Of a DNA stretch of 64,000 nt, positions 8,384-16,268 are shown one piece after another. The first letter of the stretch is position 1, and each line of letters begins with the position of its first letter. A program made the translations under genes and the position numbers. The notes under the pieces were generated by a model. That model made no database searches, was not told the DNA's origin, and was given only the letters and a program-made list of their open reading frames with translations. Origin of the DNA: Paenibacillus sp. J23TS9 (GTDB lineage Bacteria; Bacillota; Bacilli; Paenibacillales; Paenibacillaceae); NCBI RefSeq assembly GCF_018403225.1, contig NZ_BOSG01000001.1, forward strand, positions 868,001 to 932,000. Reading direction: 5' to 3'.

Positions 8384-9427
8384 ATGAAGATCGGATTAGC
8401 GCGGAAACATGCTGCAGAATGGGTTATGGCATATGCAAGTGCGGATAAAGGTTACTTGGGGGCATACTTTAGCGGTTCTACCGTAGGGCGATCAGATGAA
8501 GACTTGCTGCCTGTCGGTTCGGATGTGGATGTTGTCGTTGTCAGGGACGGTGATACGGCTCCTTCAAAGCTGGGGAAATTGTTGTACCGGGATACTTTAA
8601 TTGAGATTACTTATTTATCCTCTCGGCAGCTGGAATCAGCAGAAAATGTTCTGCAGTCCTATCATCTTGCTGGCAGCTTCCGCATCAACACGCTGATTGA
8701 TGATCCTACGGAATACTTAAGTTTGCTGCAAAAGAAAGTTTCCCGACATTTTGCGGAGAGAAAATGGGTGAGCCTCCGTTGTGAGAATGCTCTTAAAAAA
8801 ATAGAAAATGGGATTCAGTCCTTGAATCCCTCTGCTCCCTTGTATGAGCAGGTCACATCCTGGATGTTTCCGACCGGAGTGATGACACATGTTCTTCTTG
8901 TCGCTGCGCTCCGCAATCCGACTGTGAGACTACGCTACCTGGCAGCGCGTCATGTGTTGGAGGAATATGGTTACGAAGAGTTCTATCCAATGCTGCTTAA
9001 ATTGTTAGGATGTGAAGATTGGACTGCGGACAAAGTAGAGCATCATTTAGCTGGGCTTGAAAAAACATTTGATGCTGCTGCAGCGGCAGCCAAGACAGCA
9101 TTCTTTTTCAGCTCTGACATCACTCCTGAAGCGAGGCAGATAGCCATTGACGGAAGTCGGGAACAAATCCGGGCAGGCAATCACCGGGAAGCCGTCTTTT
9201 GGATTGTGGCGACCTACGCGAGATGCCATCAGATATTAGCAGTTGACGCTTCAGCAGAAATACAGCGCGAGCTGACTCCCTTTTTTGTGGAATTGATCGC
9301 AGACTTGGGAATTCATTCAAGTGAGGATCTTGTCCGCCGCGGAGAAGAGGTCATGCGTTTTTTACCGAGACTCTGGAAGATTGCTGAAGAGATCATGCTG
9401 GCAAATCCGGAGATTGTGAATAATTAG
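8384..9427 (+). CDS. Nucleotidyltransferase-domain protein
   Basis: A 347-residue protein with an N-terminal minimal nucleotidyltransferase (pol-beta fold) domain. The signature is G31-S32 in YFSGSTVGR and the acidic pair D47-V-D49 in VGSDVDVVVVRD, followed by the strand LIEITYLS. The remaining 220 residues are mainly helical and resemble the C-terminal bundles of aminoglycoside nucleotidyltransferase-like proteins. ATG 8384 and TTG 8381 are both placed well after GGAGGTG. The stop overlaps the stop of the convergent DUF1796 gene by four bases. Substrate is unknown. Confidence 0.75.
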   Translation: MKIGLARKHAAEWVMAYASADKGYLGAYFSGSTVGRSDEDLLPVGSDVDVVVVRDGDTAPSKLGKLLYRDTLIEITYLSSRQLESAENVLQSYHLAGSFRINTLIDDPTEYLSLLQKKVSRHFAERKWVSLRCENALKKIENGIQSLNPSAPLYEQVTSWMFPTGVMTHVLLVAALRNPTVRLRYLAARHVLEEYGYEEFYPMLLKLLGCEDWTADKVEHHLAGLEKTFDAAAAAAKTAFFFSSDITPEARQIAIDGSREQIRAGNHREAVFWIVATYARCHQILAVDASAEIQRELTPFFVELIADLGIHSSEDLVRRGEEVMRFLPRLWKIAEEIMLANPEIVNN

Positions 9428-10038
9428 AGTGATATGGAACTAAGCAGGGATTTCCATGCCGCAGCATCGCCCTCCCATGTGCTTCCGTGAGGAATTTGAA
9501 CAATGGTGATTCGTTCATGCTCGGATATCCGCTGTATAATGGAAGATTTCTTACTGGGTATGACGAACAGAAAATGCAGATTCGGATTCGCATAGGCGTC
9601 GGTTATCGCATGATAGAAACGGAGTGCATCCGCGGGATTGGATATGGTTCTGATCAGCAAAACTTCGGCATCGGATGATAAATACGAGACGAAGCGCGTG
9701 ATTCTCCGGGCCAGTTTTTCTTTGAACCATGCGTAATCATATAACGGAGGTTGATCAGGGGCATTGTTAAAGTCGTGAAAGGATAAGCAGGAGGTCTGAA
9801 GATCCCGCACGTAGTAGCAATTCTTTGACTTTCCGTACACCTCCAGATGCTCAAGTTCCATAAAACCTTGAAAACGCCCGCGTAAAACCTTGCATACCGC
9901 CTCCGTTGAAGCAAAATTAAACCAATCCAGCGGACCGGCAGCTTTTCGTAATTGATTACGTCTTAATTGGGAAGCCACCTGGCAGCTATGGCCGAGACTA
10001 AAGATCACATCGAATGCTTTATTTATCAGTAGTCTCAC
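9424..10038 (-). CDS. DUF1796 putative papain-like cysteine peptidase
   Basis: About 204 residues matching DUF1796. The characteristic opening FSLGHSCQVASQLRRNQLR carries the putative active-site Cys, followed by GPLDWFNF and later CLSFHDFNN with a candidate His. The start is uncertain. The first in-frame start is GTG at 10038, but it touches the AAGGAGG sequence, while a CTG at 10029 lies at the ideal eight-base distance. Members of this family often sit near glycosyltransferases; none is seen here. Peptidase activity is only predicted for the family. No signal peptide is visible. Confidence 0.75.
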   Translation of the reverse strand: MRLLINKAFDVIFSLGHSCQVASQLRRNQLRKAAGPLDWFNFASTEAVCKVLRGRFQGFMELEHLEVYGKSKNCYYVRDLQTSCLSFHDFNNAPDQPPLYDYAWFKEKLARRITRFVSYLSSDAEVLLIRTISNPADALRFYHAITDAYANPNLHFLFVIPSKKSSIIQRISEHERITIVQIPHGSTWEGDAAAWKSLLSSISL

Positions 10039-10125
10039 CTCCTTAAACGATTAGATCTATTATTGTATTCGCTAGAGTAAGAATTGGATTGGATGAAAGT
10101 TATGGAGAAGAGGGGGATTGTTAGT

Positions 10126-10520
10126 ATGAATATGCATAAACTGAAAGCTAGTGTAATGGTTATGTTCATACCAATCTTACTGATAGGCTGTACACAAAAA
10201 GAACAAGTAGACGAGAAAGCAATAACCACTTCGGTTTCACACTCATGGGCGTGTGATTTTGTTCATTGGAATGACGTTTCATACCGGTTAACTGACATTA
10301 GGATTACGTTAGTTATCGGGAGGTAGGGACTGTGGAATCTCTAATTACGAATGAGACCATTGAAGGTCATGGGGTATATTCCAACAGATTTATCGAGGGC
10401 ACTAAGCTGTACTCCATTCCTGAAATCAGCACGGACGACGCGATCGCTGTGATGATGAACGATGGTTACTACAAAATGGTTAATACGGTTAAGGAAAGAG
10501 TGGAACAGAAGGATCAATAA
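10126..10520 (+). pseudogene. Small lipoprotein gene split by a frameshift
   Basis: ATG 10126 (AGGGGGA upstream) opens a lipoprotein: hydrophobic MFIPILLIGC lipobox, then CDFVHWNDVSYRLTD. This frame stops at 10324-10326. The next frame, readable from 10302, continues naturally as DYVSYREVGTVES and ends with YSNRFIEGTKLYSIPEISTD and AIAVMMNDGYYKMV at 10520. The two halves form one protein family pattern, a small secreted lipoprotein of roughly 130 residues, so a single-base indel near 10294-10302 has broken it. A sequencing error would look the same. Confidence 0.7.
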
Positions 10521-10543
10521 AAATGTATTGGGATAACTTGAAG

Positions 10544-10576
10544 GATTGTCTGGATCAACAGACAGTCTTTTTTTTA
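10544..10576 (+). terminator. Terminator after the lipoprotein gene
   Basis: Nine-bp stem GATTGTCTG/CAGACAGTC with a GATCAA loop and a long T run. Confidence 0.85.
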
Positions 10577-10786
10577 TTTGTCTTCGATTAAAAACGCTAA
10601 ATTAACGATTCCACTCAGACGCATTATATCCTGTCTAAATAGCTTCTTTGTTACCGGTATTGATCCCTGCCTTACTATAGTGGTTTTGAGTGCTTAGATA
10701 GAGTTCTGAGAGCGTTAAAATCGCTATTTTCTTTGGGTTTTTGGTATGTTATCATTTCAAAACAGAAAGAGGAGGTAGATTCATTC

Positions 10787-11536
10787 ATGTCCATTACGCT
10801 TATCTTGTTGGCTGTAGCTGCAGTTTTTATCGGTGCTCTTATGAGATCCATGTTTGGCTTCGGTGAGGCGATCGTGAGCATGCCTTTGCTTACGCTTTTG
10901 CCGATCCCGCTCCATACTTCGGTTTCTTTGATCGGTTTAGCCGGTTTAACGGTCGCTTTATTGACTGTTTTCAGTGGCTGGCGTCATATTGAACGGCCTG
11001 TCCTCTTCCGGCTGGCTGTTTCCACGGTCATTGGCATTCCGGTCGGGCTTATCGTATTGAACACCATTCCTTCATACATCATTACATCCATATTGGGCAT
11101 TTTTCTCATCGGTTACGGGGCGTATTGTTTAATTAAGAAAAACCTCTCTAAAGCGATTGATCATCCGCTGCTCAATAGCCGCGGCTGGGTTTGGCCTTTC
11201 GGATTTGCTTCAGGCGTGCTGGGTAGTGCATATAACATCAATGGTGTGCCGGTCATGATTTACGGTACTTTGCGGCGGTGGAACCCTGAACGTTTACGAG
11301 GCACATTACAGGCGCATTTTCTGGTTTCCGGAATACTCGTTGTAGCGGGGCATGCTTTGGGAGGATTATGGACAGCAGACGCCTTTGTTTTATACGCATA
11401 TTCTATTCCAGCCATTCTATTAGCTACAGGCCTCGGGGTTCTATTGAATAAGCGGATTCCAGCCAGGAAGTTTGAACGCATTTTATTTGTGATCATTACT
11501 GGGTTAGGCATTCTGTTGTTGTTTCCGCGTGGGTAA
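10787..11536 (+). CDS. TauE/SafE family membrane permease
   Basis: A 249-residue integral membrane protein of the sulfite-exporter TauE/SafE family, with about eight hydrophobic segments in two repeats. Each repeat begins with a characteristic glycine-rich stretch: RSMFGFGEAIVSMPLL near residue 16 and FASGVLGSAYNINGVPVMIYG in the second half. The start was placed at ATG 10787, 12 bases after GAGGAGG; the upstream in-frame extension lacks a signal. Family members export organosulfur or sulfite anions, but the substrate here is unknown. It stands alone between two terminator-like hairpins. Confidence 0.85.
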   Translation: MSITLILLAVAAVFIGALMRSMFGFGEAIVSMPLLTLLPIPLHTSVSLIGLAGLTVALLTVFSGWRHIERPVLFRLAVSTVIGIPVGLIVLNTIPSYIITSILGIFLIGYGAYCLIKKNLSKAIDHPLLNSRGWVWPFGFASGVLGSAYNINGVPVMIYGTLRRWNPERLRGTLQAHFLVSGILVVAGHALGGLWTADAFVLYAYSIPAILLATGLGVLLNKRIPARKFERILFVIITGLGILLLFPRG

Positions 11537-11628
11537 TGATTCTTTCATAAATACGCAGAATTGCAGTCTTGGCTCATTGAATAAAATGGTAGGAATTACC
11601 CTGTTAATACTATGATATGGACAGATTA

Positions 11629-11672
11629 CAGATTGATTATGGTTATTACACCATGATGGATCTGTTTTTTTT
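11629..11672 (+). terminator. Hairpin with T8 tail, copy A
   Basis: Stem CAGAT...ATCTG enclosing ATTATGGT/ACCATGAT, then eight T. It lies between the TauE gene and the SWIM gene and closely resembles copy B at 20128-20173. It most simply terminates the TauE transcript. Confidence 0.7.
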
Positions 11673-11827
11673 ATTCATAGCTCCATATTCTAAAATGGGA
11701 ATGCCTGTTCTTAAATAGGACTTAAGAGGGTAGGGGCGATTCATATTATTAGGTATGATTTAACTTATAGGGTTAATATCATAATCTTGGTGGTACTGCA
11801 TAACTTACCGAGCGGGAGGGAAATCGT

Positions 11828-13261
11828 TTGATTGAAATTTCAGAGAATTGGATTGATTCGCAGGCACCCAATAGTGCTGCGATAAAAAACGGACATGATC
11901 TTATAAAAAAAGGGAAGTTTACAACGCTTCACCATTCTGAGGACCAGCAGGTGCTATTTGGGACATGTGCGGGCAGCGGGAAGACGCCGTATGTACCTTC
12001 TGTGGATTTTGTGATTCCGGATAAACCTGTGATGCGCTGCAGCTGTCCGAGCAGGCAAATTCCGTGCAAGCATGTACTTGGTTTGCTGTATGCCCATGTG
12101 CAAGGCAAGCCTTTTTCCGCAGCGGCGGTGCCGGATGAATTGGCTGCCAAACGTGAGAAAGCCGAGAAGCGGGAAGAGAAAAAAGCGAAGGAAGCAGCTG
12201 ACGGGGTTGCGGTCAAGCCTAAGAAAGTAAATAAATCGGCCCTGAAGAAAAAAGTGATGGCTCAGCTCGAAGGATTGGATGTACTGGAAAAGCTGACTCA
12301 TTCCTTGATACGCCGTGGTCTGGGAACGCTGGATACAAAAGAGCTTAAAGTCATCCAGGATCATGTTAAGCAAATGGGAAGCTTCTATTTAAACGGGGCT
12401 CAGATCCAGCTGCGTAAGCTGCATATGATTCTTTCGGCAGGCGGCAATCCCGAACTTACCTATACTAATGCCGCTGAACAATTTGCTATCATCCATGCCT
12501 TTATCAAAAAAGGAAGGGCACATCTGAACGCGAAGCTTCAGGATACCGAACTTGCGTTAGACTGTGAATCCACCATTGAAGAGTGGCTGGGTCATGCTTG
12601 GCAGCTCTCAGAGCTCAGGGAAGCAGGTCTGGTTAGCCCGGAGACGGAACTAATCCAGTTATCTTTCCTCAGCTATGATGATTCATCCCGTCAGGAGTTT
12701 GTGGACTGTGGTTACTGGATTCAAAAGGACAGCGGCGAGCTTCATTGCACATTACAGTACCGTCCATATAAGGCGGCGAAGCTGATGCGGGAGGAGGACA
12801 GCTGTTTTGATGTTGTTCATGTGCCGGCTCTCTATCGTTACCCGGGTGATATGAACCGCCGAGTGCGGTATGAGTCCTTCACCACTAGACCGGTGGAAGA
12901 GCAGGACATTGCCCGAATACGGCAATATGCTGCCCATTCCTATGCCGAGGCTATAAAAAAAGTGAAGAATCAACTCAAAAATCCGCTGGGTGATCCGAAT
13001 CCCGTGATGCTGCTGCATGTGGAGCAGGTGGTGGCTGATAAGGAAGGCCGATTATTCATCTCGGATTCGAACGGGGAGACGCTTGGACTACAGGATCTGC
13101 TCGATGACTCCACGGTTAACCTGTTGAAGTATTTACCTGATGACAGCCTGAAGGATGTCTCAATGCTGGTTATGTTCGATCATAATACTCAAAGCGGACA
13201 ACTGCAAACGCAGCCGCTGAGTATCATAAATAAACAAGAGATTATCCGTTTGCTATATTAA
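11828..13261 (+). CDS. SWIM zinc-finger protein, first gene of the MoxR-VWA operon
   Basis: A 477-residue protein with a SWIM zinc finger of the form CxC-x6-CxH: C71, C73, C80, H82 in CSCPSRQIPCKHVLGLLYA. A lysine/glutamate-rich linker (about 105-150) follows, then a helical region of unknown fold. SWIM domains bind DNA or proteins. The TTG start at 11828 follows GGGAGGGA. The next gene starts 28 bases later, and the whole set SWIM/HEAT/MoxR/DUF5682/VWA has gaps of 27 bases or less or overlaps, so it is one operon. E. coli yehQ (SWIM) lies in a comparable yehLMPQ locus. Molecular role is unknown. Confidence 0.85.
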   Translation: MIEISENWIDSQAPNSAAIKNGHDLIKKGKFTTLHHSEDQQVLFGTCAGSGKTPYVPSVDFVIPDKPVMRCSCPSRQIPCKHVLGLLYAHVQGKPFSAAAVPDELAAKREKAEKREEKKAKEAADGVAVKPKKVNKSALKKKVMAQLEGLDVLEKLTHSLIRRGLGTLDTKELKVIQDHVKQMGSFYLNGAQIQLRKLHMILSAGGNPELTYTNAAEQFAIIHAFIKKGRAHLNAKLQDTELALDCESTIEEWLGHAWQLSELREAGLVSPETELIQLSFLSYDDSSRQEFVDCGYWIQKDSGELHCTLQYRPYKAAKLMREEDSCFDVVHVPALYRYPGDMNRRVRYESFTTRPVEEQDIARIRQYAAHSYAEAIKKVKNQLKNPLGDPNPVMLLHVEQVVADKEGRLFISDSNGETLGLQDLLDDSTVNLLKYLPDDSLKDVSMLVMFDHNTQSGQLQTQPLSIINKQEIIRLLY

Positions 13262-13288
13262 CATGCAGAATTGGAGGAGATACGCATA

Positions 13289-15154
13289 ATGAGTCATGCA
13301 TTGCTGATGGAGCTGAACGAAGAAATCAGACGCTTATATATTGCTGGGAGTGACCTCGCAGCCGGAGACTATCGGCTGAAACGGCTGCTGCCGTCTTTTG
13401 AACAGCTTGGTGAACGGGCGCCGGTGTTTAAAAAGCTTGCCGAAGGTGTCCATGGCTTAATCGAAGCAGATAACAGCACCGATACGGACTCTGCCCGGCA
13501 GCTGCAGATCGTGAACCAGCTGCTGCAGTCCGTATTACATACCCAAGGCAAGGCGGCAGCAGAAGGAGAGACAACACCGTTTATAAGTAAACCTCTTTTG
13601 CTCCCAACCCGCCTGTCATATCGCAAATTATCTGCGGTTCGGACCGCACTGACGACACGTGGAGGTGGACGTCATGAAGTTATTCTGGAAGCTTACAGAG
13701 AGGGATTATTCCGGGATTTGCGACTCCTGCCGCTTGCCGTTGAAGCGCTTAACGACCCTTATGTAGAAATCGCAGAGTTTGCCATGACGGATATTCTGCC
13801 ATCGTATGGACCGGAAATCGTGCCGCATCTTCTTGAAAGCTTTCAGCCTGCCGGGGGCAAACTCGAAGCACGCAAGCTGACCGTCATTTCAAAGAGCGGT
13901 GGTCAAGATGTAATACATGTCGTATATGAGGCTGCTGTTTCAGGTTCGGATGAGATCCGTACAACAGCCATTCGGCTGCTGGCAGGGAACCAGGAATATG
14001 AACAAGCGCTGCTGGACTTTAGCCGGGACAAGAAGAAGGGTATCCGTGAAGCTGCATACCATGCGCTCGCGGACAGTGGCTGGGAAAGTGCGGCTGAACG
14101 TCTGTACGAGGCTTCCAAAGGCAAAGACTGCGATCTCGTGAATTCTTCACTGACCCGGTGCCAGTCGGAACAATTGACCGGATGGCTTACACGGGATTTC
14201 TCGGATATTTTGCAGTCGCTGCAAGAGATAGAGGGAAACAAGCAAAAAACGGAGGAGATCTGGACTCAGGTAAAACGGTATCTCTGGTCCCTGCATCAAA
14301 AAGAGAGTCCTGAGCTAGAGGAACTGTATTTGAATGTCCTGCGTCAATATAAACTGTATATGTATAAACTCGGCTGGGTATTTTTGGCCAATGAAGCAAT
14401 GAACTATATGAAACAAATAGACTCCGAAGAAGGTCGACAGCTCATGGAGGCAGCCGTGGAATTGGATTTAAAGCATTATGCCGGCACCAGCTCCTATGCG
14501 CGCGAGATATTCATTAAAGCACAGCCCGTTTTGTCCCCGGAGCGGTTATACGAGGAATACGCCAAGATCCTGATGGACCGGCTTCATGCATCAGCCGTAA
14601 GCCGCAGCGCCAATTATTGTAAACAGCTGCTGGATACGATGGAGGACCTGGTCATATCCAGGAGGTACCAAGCTTATAACAGGGAATGGGCATATGGTAA
14701 AAATGAAGGCTATACCTATCATGTGGAGATGCTGCCACAGGAGGAGATCGCTGCAAGCTGGGACTCAAGGTGGCTTGGGCATTTTATGGAGCTGGATCAT
14801 ATGGCCCTGGTTAGTGCATTTGCCCGTCCAGGACAGACTGAAGCGGCTTCTTATTTGCTTGGCAAGCTGCAGAATTCACCGGAATTTCGTAATCGTTTCG
14901 CCAATTTGGCAGTGATCGGGCTGGTTCGCGCAGGTATCCCGGAAGCTCAACTGCATGAAGCACTCGTTCGTGCACTGGAGGATGAACGGAATACCGATTG
15001 CCATGAAATCGAGCCGTACCTGTTCAATCAATTATGCCGACTTCCCGCAAGCTATGCTGAGCGAATCCGGTCTGCGTTGCCTAAGTTCAAGTCCAACGCA
15101 GAGGAGCAGCTGGAATTCATTTTGAAGGATTTGACGTCATCCATTCATTCATAA
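13289..15154 (+). CDS. HEAT-repeat-like protein, second gene of the MoxR-VWA operon
   Basis: A 621-residue, almost entirely helical protein. The middle (about residues 130-290) shows HEAT-like units, for example PYVEIAEFAMTDILPSYG, DEIRTTAIRLLAGN and KGIREAAYHALADSG spaced about 30 residues apart. The C-terminal third has another helical repeat-like area. It has no enzyme motif, no signal peptide and no membrane segment. ATG 13289 follows GGAGGAGA by eight bases. Similar operons elsewhere carry a helical protein (DUF5691-type) at this place, so a scaffold or adaptor for the AAA+ and VWA partners is likely. This is inference from context. Confidence 0.7.
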   Translation: MSHALLMELNEEIRRLYIAGSDLAAGDYRLKRLLPSFEQLGERAPVFKKLAEGVHGLIEADNSTDTDSARQLQIVNQLLQSVLHTQGKAAAEGETTPFISKPLLLPTRLSYRKLSAVRTALTTRGGGRHEVILEAYREGLFRDLRLLPLAVEALNDPYVEIAEFAMTDILPSYGPEIVPHLLESFQPAGGKLEARKLTVISKSGGQDVIHVVYEAAVSGSDEIRTTAIRLLAGNQEYEQALLDFSRDKKKGIREAAYHALADSGWESAAERLYEASKGKDCDLVNSSLTRCQSEQLTGWLTRDFSDILQSLQEIEGNKQKTEEIWTQVKRYLWSLHQKESPELEELYLNVLRQYKLYMYKLGWVFLANEAMNYMKQIDSEEGRQLMEAAVELDLKHYAGTSSYAREIFIKAQPVLSPERLYEEYAKILMDRLHASAVSRSANYCKQLLDTMEDLVISRRYQAYNREWAYGKNEGYTYHVEMLPQEEIAASWDSRWLGHFMELDHMALVSAFARPGQTEAASYLLGKLQNSPEFRNRFANLAVIGLVRAGIPEAQLHEALVRALEDERNTDCHEIEPYLFNQLCRLPASYAERIRSALPKFKSNAEEQLEFILKDLTSSIHS

Positions 15155-15167
15155 AGGAGTGTTATCT

Positions 15168-16268
15168 ATGAGTACGGAACAAGCCATGCAGGATATCATG
15201 CGGCAGCCGTCTGAGCTGTTGTATCGGGAGGAGTTAAATGCATTAATTCAAGAGGATCAAGGGAAAATTCCGGCAGGTTGGCAGATGTCCCCGCAGTCGG
15301 TATTAAAATTTATTGTGGGAGGTAAGGCGGGAAAACAGGTCATTACACCAAAATATATCGGTAATCCACGTATTGTTGAAATGGCGATTGCGACGCTCGT
15401 CACGGACCGGGCGCTGCTGCTCATCGGTGAACCGGGAACGGCCAAATCCTGGCTGTCCGAAAATCTGTCTGCGGCCATCAATGGAAATTCTGGTCTCGTC
15501 GTGCAGGGGACGGCGGGAACCACTGAAGAGCAGGTACGATATTCCTGGAACTACGCCATGCTGCTGGCGCAAGGGCCAACGCCGGAAGCGCTAGTGAAAA
15601 GTCCGGTGATGAGGGCGATGGAGGCTGGAGGAATTGCCCGTTTTGAGGAAATATCACGCTGCGCCTCCGAGGTGCAGGATGCCTTGATATCCATACTTTC
15701 TGAAAAGACAATTTCTGTGCCTGAGCTCGGTAAGGAAATGAATGCCCGTAAAGGATTCAGCATTATTGCCACAGCCAATACCCGCGACCGTGGCGTGAAT
15801 GAGATGTCGACGGCACTCAAGCGCCGCTTTAACATAATTGTCTTGCCGGCGCCTGCAGATCTTGAAACCGAAATGGAAATCGTGAAAAAACGGGTTGCCG
15901 AGATTGCTGCCTCTTACGATTTACAGGCGGCAGTTCCTGCGGATGAAGCACTACAAAAGGTTGTGACCATATTTAGAGAGCTGCGCAGTGGTATGACCCT
16001 CGATAAGAAGGAAAAGGTGAAATCTCCGGCAGGCGTCATCTCGACGGCCGAAGCCATTTCCCTGCTTACGAACAGCATGGCGCTGGCGGCGAGTTTTGGA
16101 AACGGACATATGACAGATGAGGATTTAGCGGCAGGACTGCAGGGGGCCATCGTGAAAGATGATGATAAAGACCGGCTTGTATGGAAGGAATACCTGGATA
16201 ATGTGATGAAAAAACGCGGGGCAAGTTGGCGTGGTCTTTATACGGCATGCAAGGAGATGAATCAATGA
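15168..16268 (+). CDS. MoxR-family AAA+ ATPase
   Basis: A 366-residue MoxR-type AAA+ protein. Walker A is GEPGTAKS at residues 87-94, the Walker B-type segment is GGIARFEEISRC, sensor 1 is SIIATANTRDRG, and the arginine-finger region ALKRRFN follows. MoxR ATPases work with VWA-domain proteins as chaperone-like machines for metal insertion or protein remodelling. ATG 15168 is preceded by AAAGGAG at eight bases; an in-frame GTG at 15159 overlaps that site. Its stop overlaps the start of the DUF5682 gene as ATGA, so translation is coupled. The E. coli counterpart by context would be YehL. Confidence 0.9.
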   Translation: MSTEQAMQDIMRQPSELLYREELNALIQEDQGKIPAGWQMSPQSVLKFIVGGKAGKQVITPKYIGNPRIVEMAIATLVTDRALLLIGEPGTAKSWLSENLSAAINGNSGLVVQGTAGTTEEQVRYSWNYAMLLAQGPTPEALVKSPVMRAMEAGGIARFEEISRCASEVQDALISILSEKTISVPELGKEMNARKGFSIIATANTRDRGVNEMSTALKRRFNIIVLPAPADLETEMEIVKKRVAEIAASYDLQAAVPADEALQKVVTIFRELRSGMTLDKKEKVKSPAGVISTAEAISLLTNSMALAASFGNGHMTDEDLAAGLQGAIVKDDDKDRLVWKEYLDNVMKKRGASWRGLYTACKEMNQ

